In this document: in pieces, positions 15,861 to 23,697 of the stretch
How the letters are laid out: each line of letters begins with the position of its first letter
How positions within the stretch are numbered: position 1 is the first letter of the stretch
NCBI RefSeq assembly: GCF_004365875.1
Contig: NZ_SODF01000002.1
Location: forward strand, 1,674,001 to 1,738,000
DNA length: 64,000 nt
Reading direction: 5' to 3'
From: Kribbella kalugense
GTDB taxonomy: Bacteria > Actinomycetota > Actinomycetes > Propionibacteriales > Kribbellaceae
Made by a program: the position numbers and the translations under genes
Notes under the pieces: model-generated
Seen by the model: the letters and a program-made list of their open reading frames with translations, nothing else
Told to the model about the DNA's origin: nothing
Database searches by the model: none

Positions 15861-17036
15861 TCACCAGACCGACTGATGGGCGAACAGCCAGTTCATCCTC
15901 GCCAGCTCCGCAGGGCTCCCGCCCTTCTTGAGGATCAGTGGGAGGACCAGGTCCCGGGCCACCCGTCCCACCGGCCCCTGCTTCTTGGTGTTGTTCATGC
16001 CGGCACCCCACTTCACGACCCGCTCGACCCGCGACCTGCGTTCCAGTTCGTACGCCGCGAGCGCAGCCGGCACGTCCGCCGCATCTCGCAGGCACCGGGC
16101 GAGCGTGACCGCGTCCTCGCAGGCCAAGGAGACTCCTTGTCCCGAGGCGGGCGAGACCGCGTGCGCCGCGTCGCCCACGATCACCATCGGTCCTCGGCTC
16201 CAGGTCGGGACGGCCGGGAGGTCGTACTGGTTGCTCAGCTTGAACTCCGCACTCGCTTCGACGATGGCGGCACCGGGGGTGCGATCGACCGCCAGCAGGG
16301 CTACCAGCCGCTCACGGAGCCCAGGCGCCCGCAGTTCCCCAGGTGACAGTTCGGCCTTGCTCGGCGGATTGGCGAACCACCAGATCTCGCCGTCCGGGCT
16401 GACCGTGTAGCCGAAGAAACAACGCTTGCCCCAGACCATCACGTACGAACCGGGCTCAGCGTCCAGCTCAACTCCCCGGGCGAACCCGCCGGTGTTCCCG
16501 AGTCCCGTGTAGCGCGGACCCGGATTGGCCGGATCGATCACCTTTCGGGTCACGGAATGAACGCCGTCTGCTCCCACCAGTACGTCGCCTTCGGCGGTCG
16601 TCCCGTCGGCGAACTCGACGACTACCCCACCGCCCGCCACGGGTCGAGCGCCGGTCAGGCGCTTGCCGTGCTCGATCCGGATACCGCGCCGTACGGTCTC
16701 CGCGGCCAACCCTCGATACAGGTCGGACCGCCTGATCGTGTGCGTCACCAGTCCGTCGTCGAGGACCGGGCCCATCGCCATCGCACCGAGCTTCTTTCCG
16801 GTACCGCTGAAGAAGCTCATCCGGCCGGACGGGAAGCCCGCGTCCAGGACCACCTGGTGCGCGTCGACCACCCGGAGTGCGGCCAGCCCGTTGACGGCGA
16901 CGCCGAGGTAGATGCCGTGCTCGAGGCCGGCGCTTTCCTGGTAAGCCTCGTAGACAACCGGGTCGAGTCCGGCCTTCTGAGCCGCCAGCGCGACGACTGT
17001 GCCGGCCACCCCGGCACCCATGATCAGTACGCGCAC
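15861..17036 (-). CDS. FAD-dependent aromatic-ring monooxygenase
   Basis: A 391-residue class A flavoprotein monooxygenase (PHBH/TetX type). Rossmann motif MGAGVAGTVVALAAQKAGLDPVVYEA at the N-terminus, the DG motif LVGADGVHS and the GD motif VIVGDAAHAVSPASGQGVSLA are all intact. It would hydroxylate a small aromatic or polyketide-type substrate with NAD(P)H and oxygen. Start is GTG at 17036. Downstream is the DHA2 exporter; upstream and divergent is an orphan response regulator that could control it. Confidence 0.88.
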   Translation of the reverse strand: MRVLIMGAGVAGTVVALAAQKAGLDPVVYEAYQESAGLEHGIYLGVAVNGLAALRVVDAHQVVLDAGFPSGRMSFFSGTGKKLGAMAMGPVLDDGLVTHTIRRSDLYRGLAAETVRRGIRIEHGKRLTGARPVAGGGVVVEFADGTTAEGDVLVGADGVHSVTRKVIDPANPGPRYTGLGNTGGFARGVELDAEPGSYVMVWGKRCFFGYTVSPDGEIWWFANPPSKAELSPGELRAPGLRERLVALLAVDRTPGAAIVEASAEFKLSNQYDLPAVPTWSRGPMVIVGDAAHAVSPASGQGVSLACEDAVTLARCLRDAADVPAALAAYELERRSRVERVVKWGAGMNNTKKQGPVGRVARDLVLPLILKKGGSPAELARMNWLFAHQSVW

Positions 17037-17172
17037 TCGGCAGTCTCCGCTCTCGACGATCCCTGCGGAAAGTCTGCGGTCGGAGTGGACTTGGGTACAG
17101 ATACGTGATCACCTTCTGCACTGTGAAGATCTCATGCGGCCGTTGGGTGACGGACGGCATGAAGGGGGCCTC

Positions 17173-17778
17173 GTGATCCGCGTTCTGCTGGCCGATGACA
17201 TGAAGCTCTTCCGGGCCGCGCTCAAGAACCTGCTCGAGAAGCACGACGACTTCGAAGTGGTCGCCGAGGTGTACTGCGGCGACCAGATCGTGCCCATTGC
17301 GCTCGAACTGCGGCCGGACGTCGCTGTGATCGACATCGAGATGCCCGGCCAGGACGGACTGGCCGCTGCTGCTGCGCTCCGCGTGCAGTTACCCAGTTGC
17401 CGGACGCTGATCCTGACGGCGTTCGGCAGCCCCGCGAACCTGCGCCGGGCGCTGAGTTCCCAGGCCGGCGGTTTCCTCAGCAAGGACGTCTCGCCCGAGG
17501 CGCTCGCGGAGGCGATCCGGCAGGTCGCGGCCGGCATCCGGGTGGTGGATCCGAAGGTTGCCGCCGCGGCGCTCACGCTCCCGCCGAACCCGCTGACTCC
17601 CCGCGAGGTCGAGGTGCTTCGGTTGGCCGCCGGCGGGGCGGAGGCGAAGCAGATCGCGGTCGACCTGTTCCTCTCGACCGCCACTGTCCGCAACTACCTG
17701 AGTTCGATCGCCGCCAAGCTCAACGCGCGCACCCAGGTGGACGCTGTCCGGATCGCCACCGACGCGGGCTGGATCTGA
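17173..17778 (+). CDS. Orphan NarL/FixJ-type response regulator
   Basis: A 201-residue two-domain regulator: receiver domain with LLADDM and phosphoacceptor Asp54 in AVIDIEMPG, conserved Lys in GFLSKD, and a LuxR-type helix-turn-helix (LTPREVEVLRLAAGGAEAKQIAVDLFLSTATVRNYLSSIAAKL). The GTG at 17173 is preceded by AGGGGG at suitable spacing; the long upstream run in this frame has no ribosome site. No histidine kinase gene is adjacent, so its input is unknown. The 136-bp divergent region to the monooxygenase suggests that pair as a regulator-target unit. Confidence 0.9.
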   Translation: MIRVLLADDMKLFRAALKNLLEKHDDFEVVAEVYCGDQIVPIALELRPDVAVIDIEMPGQDGLAAAAALRVQLPSCRTLILTAFGSPANLRRALSSQAGGFLSKDVSPEALAEAIRQVAAGIRVVDPKVAAAALTLPPNPLTPREVEVLRLAAGGAEAKQIAVDLFLSTATVRNYLSSIAAKLNARTQVDAVRIATDAGWI

Positions 17779-17832
17779 CCGAGGAGCTCGGCCGCCGGAA
17801 TTCTGTGGGCGGGCGCACGTAGGCTGGTCCGC

Positions 17833-18609
17833 ATGCCATCCCCGCGTGTCGCGGAACCGCTCTTGGGAGCCCTCCCGACGGTCTCGCTGAACCTCCCCCG
17901 CAAGGCCCCGGTGTTCGCCGAGGAGACCCACACCCAGCTGGTCCGCCGGGCCCGGAAGATGCACAAAGTGCTCACCGACACCTACCCGGACGCCCACTGC
18001 GAGCTGGACTTCACCACCCCGCTCGAGTTGCTGGTGGCCACCATCCTGTCGGCCCAGACCACCGACGTCACGGTGAACAAGGTGACTCCTACCCTGTTCG
18101 CGAAGTACCCGTCAGCGAGCGCGTACGCCGAGGCCGACCGCGACGAGATGGAAGCGATCCTGAAGCCGACCGGCTTCTTCCGGGCCAAGACCAACAGCGT
18201 GATGAAGCTTGGTCAGGCCCTCGTCGACGAGTACGACGGTGTCGTGCCGGGCAAGCTGACCGAGCTGGTGAAGCTCCCGGGCACCGGCCGCAAGACCGCG
18301 AACGTCGTCCTCGGTAACGCGTTCGGCGTCCCCGGGATCACCGTCGACACGCACTTCGGCCGTCTGGTCCGCCGGTTCGGCTGGACCGCGGAGGAGGATC
18401 CGGTCAAGGTCGAGCACATCATCGGCGACCTGTTCCCGAAGAAGGACTGGACGATGCTGTCGCACCGGCTGATCTTCCACGGCCGCCGTCGCTGCCACGC
18501 GAAGAAGCCGGCCTGCGGCGCCTGTCCGATCGCCCAGTGGTGCCCGTCGTTCGGGACCGGCCCGACCGATCCCGAGGTCGCCGCGAAGCTGGTGAAGGTC
18601 CCGGCGTGA
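17833..18609 (+). CDS. nth: Endonuclease III (DNA glycosylase/AP lyase)
   Basis: Base-excision repair enzyme removing oxidised pyrimidines. The helix-hairpin-helix LPGTGRKTANVVLGNAFG contains catalytic Lys154, and catalytic Asp172 is in TVDTHFGRL. The [4Fe-4S] cluster motif C-x6-C-x2-C-x5-C is visible as CHAKKPACGACPIAQWC. At 258 residues it has an N-terminal extension of about 30 residues relative to E. coli Nth, as in mycobacteria. ATG at 17833. Its stop overlaps the GTG of the thioredoxin-like gene by four bases (GTGA), starting an operon of four coupled genes. Confidence 0.96.
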   Translation: MPSPRVAEPLLGALPTVSLNLPRKAPVFAEETHTQLVRRARKMHKVLTDTYPDAHCELDFTTPLELLVATILSAQTTDVTVNKVTPTLFAKYPSASAYAEADRDEMEAILKPTGFFRAKTNSVMKLGQALVDEYDGVVPGKLTELVKLPGTGRKTANVVLGNAFGVPGITVDTHFGRLVRRFGWTAEEDPVKVEHIIGDLFPKKDWTMLSHRLIFHGRRRCHAKKPACGACPIAQWCPSFGTGPTDPEVAAKLVKVPA

Positions 18610-19211
18610 ACCACCCAGCAGGATCGCGTACGACGTCCCGCCACCGGCTACTGGTGTGGGGCGTGGCGCTCGCGGTCCTGCTGACTGCCTGCGGCACCGA
18701 GAAACCGGCCGCCGCCCCGTCGGGCAGCCCGAGCTCGGCCGCAGGTGCGGGAAAGCTACCCGACTGTCCGTCCACTCCGTCGAAACCGCCGACGACGGGT
18801 GCCCTGCCCGACGTCAGCCTGCGCTGCCTGGGTAGCGGTCCGGACGTCCGGCTCGCCGACCTGCGGGGTCCGCTGGTGATCAACGTCTGGGCGCAGTGGT
18901 GCGGTCCGTGCCGCGACGAGGCGCCGTACCTGGCCGCGCTGGCGAAGTCGGGGAAGATCAAGATGCTCGGCATCGACTACGACGACCCGCGGCCGGAGCT
19001 GGCGGTGAAGTTCGCGACCGACGAGGGTCTGGCGTATCCGCATGTCGTCGATCAGGACAAGGCGATCCAGCGGGCGTTGAAGGTCGCCGGTCCGCCGCTG
19101 ACCGCGTTCGTCGACAAGGACGGCGCGGTCGCTTTCGTGCATCGCGGCGTACTCACGTCGCCGCAGCAGCTCAACCAGCTGGTGAAGGACAAGCTGGGGG
19201 TGACGCCGTGA
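18606..19211 (+). CDS. TlpA/ResA-like thioredoxin-fold lipoprotein
   Basis: A 201-residue exported thiol-disulfide oxidoreductase. The signal peptide ends with a lipobox (LLTAC, Cys near residue 29), so the protein is anchored to the outer face of the membrane; the active site is WCGPC in VINVWAQWCGPCRDEAP. Likely reduces or isomerises disulfides in envelope proteins, for example in cytochrome maturation. GTG at 18606 overlaps the nth stop; downstream the stop overlaps the NUDIX start (TGATG). The same gene (Rv3673c) follows nth in mycobacteria. Confidence 0.9.
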   Translation: MNHPAGSRTTSRHRLLVWGVALAVLLTACGTEKPAAAPSGSPSSAAGAGKLPDCPSTPSKPPTTGALPDVSLRCLGSGPDVRLADLRGPLVINVWAQWCGPCRDEAPYLAALAKSGKIKMLGIDYDDPRPELAVKFATDEGLAYPHVVDQDKAIQRALKVAGPPLTAFVDKDGAVAFVHRGVLTSPQQLNQLVKDKLGVTP

Positions 19212-19972
19212 TGGATGTGGAGATCCCGGCGTGGCTGAAGCCGTTGGCGAAGGCGTCCGACAACGTCGACCCGAATCAGCTGTCCCGATTCCTGCCGCCG
19301 GACGATCCCTCGGTCCGGAAGTCCGCCGTACTGATCTTGCTTGCTGATGGCAACGATGGGCCGGAGGTGCTGCTGACCGAGCGGGCCTGGACGTTGCGCA
19401 AGCACGCCGGGCAGATGGCGTTCCCCGGTGGCGGCGCCGATCCGGAGGACGGGACCGGTGACGACGGTCTGGTCCGGACCGCATTGCGGGAGGCCGAGGA
19501 GGAGACCGGGCTCGACCCGGCCGGCGTCGTACCGTTCGCGATCTGGCCGGCGCTCTGGGTGCCGGTGAGCAACTTCGGTGTGTCGCCGGTGCTGGCCTGG
19601 TGGCGGGAGCCGTCACCGGTCGCGGTGGTCGACCCGGCCGAGGTCGCGTCGGTGCACGAGGTGCCGATCAGCGCGCTCGCCGACCCGGCGAACCGGATCA
19701 GCTGCCTGCACCCGAGCGGGTTCACCGGCCCGGCGTTCACCATCGGCGACCTCTATATCTGGGGTTTCACCGCCGGTTTGCTGGATAAATTGCTCCTGCT
19801 CGGTGGATGGCAGCGCGACTGGGACCCCTCGGTCGTCGTACCGTTGCCCGACCGGCTGGTCGAGGCGGCCTGGCGGAGCGAGGGGCGGCGGCCGGAGGAC
19901 GTGCGGCGGCTGACCGCCATCGAGCACGACCTCGGCCAGGCGCAAGGTGACAAGTCGGAAGGCACGGAATGA
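19211..19972 (+). CDS. NUDIX hydrolase, coenzyme A pyrophosphatase type
   Basis: A 253-residue NUDIX protein. MAFPGGGADPEDGT and the intact LREAEEETGLD give the CoA-diphosphatase-type Nudix box; LLTERAWTLRKHAGQMAFPGG matches the upstream UPF0035 signature of that group. It would cleave CoA or oxidised CoA to phosphopantetheine and 3',5'-ADP. ATG at 19211 was chosen; GTG at 19208 is in frame and also possible. Translationally coupled on both sides (TGATG with the lipoprotein gene, ATGA with the protease gene). Confidence 0.88.
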   Translation: MDVEIPAWLKPLAKASDNVDPNQLSRFLPPDDPSVRKSAVLILLADGNDGPEVLLTERAWTLRKHAGQMAFPGGGADPEDGTGDDGLVRTALREAEEETGLDPAGVVPFAIWPALWVPVSNFGVSPVLAWWREPSPVAVVDPAEVASVHEVPISALADPANRISCLHPSGFTGPAFTIGDLYIWGFTAGLLDKLLLLGGWQRDWDPSVVVPLPDRLVEAAWRSEGRRPEDVRRLTAIEHDLGQAQGDKSEGTE

Positions 19973-21141
19973 GCTGGCTCGACTGGGCAGTGCTGGGTAC
20001 TGCGGCATTGGTGGCGATCTCGGGGTACGTCGAGGGCTTCGTGCTCGGGGCCTGCGCCACCGTCGGCCTGCTCGGTGGTGCCGCGATCGGCGTCTGGGGA
20101 GTGCCCCGGATCCTGGATCATTTCTCACCGAGCGTGACGGTGTCGTTCGCCGCGCTGGTGCTCGTGGTGGGGCTGGCCGCGCTCGGGCGAATGCTCGGGG
20201 CGATGGTCGGCACCAAGGTGCGCAATCGGCTGTCCTGGAAGCCGATCCGGTTCCTGGACGCGCTCGGCGGCGCTGCGCTGGCGGCCGCTTCTGTGCTGAT
20301 CGTCGCCTGGGTGCTCGGCGTCGCGGTGAGCGGCGCGCGGATCCCGAGCGTGACGTCGGCCGTCCGCGGTTCGCAGGTGCTCGCGAAGGTCGACGACGTC
20401 CTGCCGAACAGCGCGGACCGGGCGCTGCAGTCGTTCAACGATGTGGTCAACACCGACCTGTTCCCGCGGTTCCTCGACCCGTTCGTGCCGGAGCGGATCC
20501 GCGAGGTCCAGCCGCCGGACAGCGCGATCGCCCGGCAGCAGTCGGTGCGTTTGGCGTACACCCGGATCGCGAAGGTCACCGGGGTCGCCAATTGCTCGCG
20601 CGGTCTCGAAGGCAGCGGGTTCGTGTACGCACCGCAGCGCGTGATGACGAATGCGCACGTCGTCGCCGGCGTCAGTTCGCCGCAGGTCGAGCTGAACGGG
20701 CAGAAGTACGACGCCAAGGTGGTCGTGTTCGACCCCGAGACCGACATCGCGGTGCTGTACGTGCCGAAGCTGAAACTGGCCCCGCTGACCTTCGACTTCG
20801 CCGGTAAGGCGGACGATTCGGCGGTTGTGCTCGGCTACCCGGAGAACGGCCCGTTCGACTCCGAGCCGGCCCGGATCCGCTCCGAGGAACGGCTCCGCGG
20901 CCCGGACATCTACGGCGACAAGACGGTCACTCGCGACGCGTTCTCGATCTGGGCCTCGGTCCGCCCCGGCAACTCCGGCGGCCCGCTGCTCTCGCCCAAG
21001 GGCACGGTGTACGGCGTTGTCTTCGCGGCCTCCGTCGAGGACAACCGCACCGGCTACGTCCTGACCGCTCAGCAAGTCTCCGACGACGCCCGCGACGGCA
21101 CCACCGCCACCCAGGATGTCTCCACCCAGTCCTGCACCTGA
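19969..21141 (+). CDS. marP: MarP-type membrane serine protease
   Basis: A 390-residue protein with four N-terminal membrane helices forming a CvpA-like domain (residues 1-125) and a periplasmic chymotrypsin-like protease domain. The triad is visible: His230 in TNAHVV, Asp259 in ETDIAV and Ser336 in PGNSGGP; Cys211 and Cys389 may form the disulfide described for the mycobacterial enzyme. In M. tuberculosis MarP (Rv3671c) is needed for acid and oxidative stress survival and processes a peptidoglycan hydrolase. Last gene of the nth operon, overlapping the NUDIX stop. Confidence 0.93.
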   Translation: MSWLDWAVLGTAALVAISGYVEGFVLGACATVGLLGGAAIGVWGVPRILDHFSPSVTVSFAALVLVVGLAALGRMLGAMVGTKVRNRLSWKPIRFLDALGGAALAAASVLIVAWVLGVAVSGARIPSVTSAVRGSQVLAKVDDVLPNSADRALQSFNDVVNTDLFPRFLDPFVPERIREVQPPDSAIARQQSVRLAYTRIAKVTGVANCSRGLEGSGFVYAPQRVMTNAHVVAGVSSPQVELNGQKYDAKVVVFDPETDIAVLYVPKLKLAPLTFDFAGKADDSAVVLGYPENGPFDSEPARIRSEERLRGPDIYGDKTVTRDAFSIWASVRPGNSGGPLLSPKGTVYGVVFAASVEDNRTGYVLTAQQVSDDARDGTTATQDVSTQSCT

Positions 21142-21183
21142 TGCAACATCCCGACGCCGTCGTCGCATTGAGGGAGTGTGACG

Positions 21184-21684
21184 ATGACGACGGAAGCGCT
21201 CTCGTTCGACGAGCTCGTGCGGGCGAACGAGCGCCGGCTGCTGAGGCTCGGGCTGATGCTGTCCGGCAGCGCGCACACCGCGGAGGACCTGGTCCAGACC
21301 GTCCTCGCCCGGGCTCATCGCAAGTGGGCGCGGATCGTCGAGGTCGAGAGTCCCGAGGCCTATCTGCGGACGATGGTGGTCAACGAGTTCCTCGGCTGGC
21401 GCCGGCTGCTGAAGAACCGCGAAGTACCGCTCGCCGAGCCGATCGAGCAGCCGGCCGACGAGGACATCGGCGGCCGCCAGGCGCAACGCGACGCCGCCTG
21501 GCGCCTACTCGCCCAACTGCCGCGCAAACAACGCGCTGTCCTGGTCCTGCGGTACTACGAGGACCTCGCCGACAGCGAGATCGCCGAGCTGCTCGGCGTC
21601 GCACCTGCCACGGTCCGGTCGAACGCCGCCCGCGCCCTGGCGGCCTTACGAGACACCCTGTCTGCCGAGGAGACCCTGAGATGA
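21184..21684 (+). CDS. ECF RNA polymerase sigma factor, SigE-like family
   Basis: A 166-residue ECF sigma factor with region 2 (FDELVRANERRLLRLGLMLSGSAHTAEDLVQTVLARAHRKW) and region 4 (LLAQLPRKQRAVLVLRYYEDLADSEIAELLGVAPATVRSNAARALAALR). ATG at 21184 sits 7 bp after AGGGAG; the in-frame GTG at 21178 is too close to that site. It overlaps the next gene, encoding a single-pass membrane protein, by ATGA, the usual order of sigma factor and membrane regulator. The pair interrupts the marP-ephE order seen in mycobacteria. Confidence 0.92.
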   Translation: MTTEALSFDELVRANERRLLRLGLMLSGSAHTAEDLVQTVLARAHRKWARIVEVESPEAYLRTMVVNEFLGWRRLLKNREVPLAEPIEQPADEDIGGRQAQRDAAWRLLAQLPRKQRAVLVLRYYEDLADSEIAELLGVAPATVRSNAARALAALRDTLSAEETLR

Positions 21685-22322
21685 CCAGGCTGACCGACGA
21701 CGAGCTCGGCGAGCTCCTCCGCGAAACCTTTACCGGCCAAGAAGAACTGATCGACAAATTGCCCGAGGCAACCAAACGCCGGAGTCGGGTCCCGGTCCTG
21801 CTGGCGGCGGCCGCCGTACTCGCGGTCCTCGCCGGAGTCCTGTACGGCGTCCACCGCGTCGGCGCACCGGACCCGGTCGAGCCCGCCGGGACCGCGACCG
21901 CACCTGACCACACCGGCCGCGACGCAGAGATCTGGGCGGCCGCCATCGAGACGATCGTCCGGAAGAACGTGCCGAAAAGCGGCTGGACGACGGCGCTTGT
22001 GATGGATCTGTCCGACGTCGGGAAGCACCATCTGCGCAAGGGACCGCCGATGTCCCCGCCTCAGCGCCGGCTGATGGCCGCGACTGTGGACCCGACGATC
22101 CGGCTCGGGTTCCGCGGTGAGTTCTCGCCGGCCAGTGTGACGTGTCCCAACCATCGAACGGTCGTCCTCCAGGTCAGCGATGTGCTCGAGAAGAGCGGTC
22201 ACCTGGAGGTGAACGTGGCCATCTTCTACGGCTGCACCCAGACGGACACGGCGAGATACCGAGTCGAGCCCAAGGGCCAGGATTGGGTCGTCACCGCGAC
22301 GTTGGGTCGGTGGGCGAACTGA
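21681..22322 (+). CDS. Single-pass membrane protein, probable partner of the ECF sigma factor
   Basis: A 213-residue protein: acidic N-terminal 30 residues (LTDDELGELLRETFTGQEELIDKLPE), one membrane helix at about 37-56 (VPVLLAAAAVLAVLAGVLYG) and an extracytoplasmic domain with two cysteines (SVTCPNH, FYGCTQ). There is no recognisable zinc-binding anti-sigma HxxxCxxC motif, so the assignment as an anti-sigma factor rests on topology and on the four-base overlap with the sigma gene. Its last 32 bases overlap the convergent hydrolase gene. Confidence 0.7.
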   Translation: MTRLTDDELGELLRETFTGQEELIDKLPEATKRRSRVPVLLAAAAVLAVLAGVLYGVHRVGAPDPVEPAGTATAPDHTGRDAEIWAAAIETIVRKNVPKSGWTTALVMDLSDVGKHHLRKGPPMSPPQRRLMAATVDPTIRLGFRGEFSPASVTCPNHRTVVLQVSDVLEKSGHLEVNVAIFYGCTQTDTARYRVEPKGQDWVVTATLGRWAN

Positions 22323-23163
22323 CGGCGTGCAGCCAGTCCACCACCAGGCTGTTGAAGAGGTCCGGCGCTTCCTCGTGGGGGAAGTGGCCGGCGGGGGTGA
22401 TGAGTTCGTGGCGGAGGGGGGCCGTGACCAGGCGGGGTGGGGTGGTCGCGGTGGGGGACACGGCCGCGTCCTGGGCTCCGTTGACCTGCAGGACGGGTAC
22501 GGCGACCGGCGTACGCATCCTCGCTGAGTACTTGCGGCCGTCCGGGCGCAACCGGGATCGGGCGAACCAGCGGTGGTACTCGAGGGCACAGTGCGGCGCC
22601 GGCCAGACCTGGAGCGCGGCTCGGTAGCGCCGTGACGCCTCGGCGTCCGGGAAGGTCCCGCCCGGCGCGGCCCAGGCGCGAAGCAAGCGCTCAATGTGGA
22701 TCCCGTCGTGAGCGAGCAGCCGGCGCTCCGGCAGGATCGGCAACTGGAACCACGCGCTCCGCGTCAACGCCTTCGTCTGCCCGGACCGAGTCAGCAGCAA
22801 CGGGTGCGGCGCCGACACGGCTGCTAGTCCGCGGACCTGCCGCGGCGCCAATACGGCGGCCGACCAGCCGATGAACCCACCCCATCCGTGCCCGACGATC
22901 ACTGCGTCCGTCGAACCGAGCGACCGAATCACGCCCGAGACATCGGCCGCCGCCGTGTATGGGTCATAACCACGCGGCGTCTTGTCGCTGGCGCCGTACC
23001 CGCGCAGGTCCATCGCCACCGCGCGGTACCCGGCGGCTGCGATCACCGGCAACTGGTGCCGCCAGGCCCACCAGAACTCGGGAAAGCCGTGCAGGAACAG
23101 GACGAGTGGGTCGTCCGCCGCGCCACACTCCGCGACGTGGAACCGGGCCCCGTTGGCCGCCAC
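22291..23163 (-). CDS. Alpha/beta hydrolase, EphE-like, lacking the usual nucleophile
   Basis: A 290-residue protein by the first ordinary start (GTG 23163) with the epoxide-hydrolase-type sequences FLHGFPEFWWAWRHQLP, DLRGYGASDKTPRGYD and PAGHFPHEEAPD. At the nucleophile elbow the residue expected to be Asp in GHDWGG is Gly (VGHGWGGFIGW), so ordinary epoxide hydrolysis is doubtful. Homologous-looking sequence (VDGPWSH) continues about 19 codons upstream to 23220, where a CTG overlaps the stop of the preceding gene as CTGA; the real start may be there. Context (next to holin-family protein and marP) matches Rv3670 (ephE). Confidence 0.8.
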   Translation of the reverse strand: MAANGARFHVAECGAADDPLVLFLHGFPEFWWAWRHQLPVIAAAGYRAVAMDLRGYGASDKTPRGYDPYTAAADVSGVIRSLGSTDAVIVGHGWGGFIGWSAAVLAPRQVRGLAAVSAPHPLLLTRSGQTKALTRSAWFQLPILPERRLLAHDGIHIERLLRAWAAPGGTFPDAEASRRYRAALQVWPAPHCALEYHRWFARSRLRPDGRKYSARMRTPVAVPVLQVNGAQDAAVSPTATTPPRLVTAPLRHELITPAGHFPHEEAPDLFNSLVVDWLHAVSSPTDPTSR

Positions 23164-23216
23164 CAGTGAGTGCGACCAGGGGCCGTCGACCAGCAGGTCG
23201 ACGACACCCGCCGGGC

Positions 23217-23651
23217 TCAGCGCCGTACGCCCGGCTCAGGCAGCGCCTCGTGATGCTCGTCGCCCCTGCCGAGCGCCTTGAGCGTCTCCTTCGAGGTCTC
23301 GATCGTCCGGGTCGGAGCCTTCGCACTCTTCAGCGCCCGCATCCCGATGAACACCAGGATCGCGCCGATCAGCAGGAACGCGCCGGCCACGATCAGGAAC
23401 GCGATGGCCGGGTGCAGGCCGGCCGCGGTCAGTCCGTACGCCGCGGAGATGCACAGCAAAATGACCGCGAGCAGCGCCAGGAAGCCGGCCGCCGCGAACA
23501 TCCCGGCTCCGGTCCCGGCCGCGATCGCGGTCTTCTTCAGCTCGGTCTTGGCGAGCTCGACCTCGCTCCGGACCAGGCTGGACAGTTCCTTGCTGGCATT
23601 CGCGACGAGCTGGCCGACCGTGGGCTCGTCCCCGTTCTGCCCCATCGACAT
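23217..23651 (-). CDS. Phage holin superfamily (DUF1469-like) membrane protein
   Basis: A 144-residue protein with an amphipathic N-terminal region (VGQLVANASKELSSLVRSEVELAKTELKK), two long membrane helices (about 47-72 and 80-105) and a charged tail. This is the actinobacterial putative holin/DUF1469 family; members are chromosomal and not obviously lytic. ATG at 23651 is preceded by AAGGAG at 6 bp, better than the upstream ATG at 23678. It is followed directly by the EphE-like gene on the same strand and lies in the position of Rv3669. Confidence 0.82.
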   Translation of the reverse strand: MSMGQNGDEPTVGQLVANASKELSSLVRSEVELAKTELKKTAIAAGTGAGMFAAAGFLALLAVILLCISAAYGLTAAGLHPAIAFLIVAGAFLLIGAILVFIGMRALKSAKAPTRTIETSKETLKALGRGDEHHEALPEPGVRR

Positions 23652-23697
23652 CGCAACTCCTTCCGTCCGCTCTGACACTACCGTCCGTACCGGCGGG

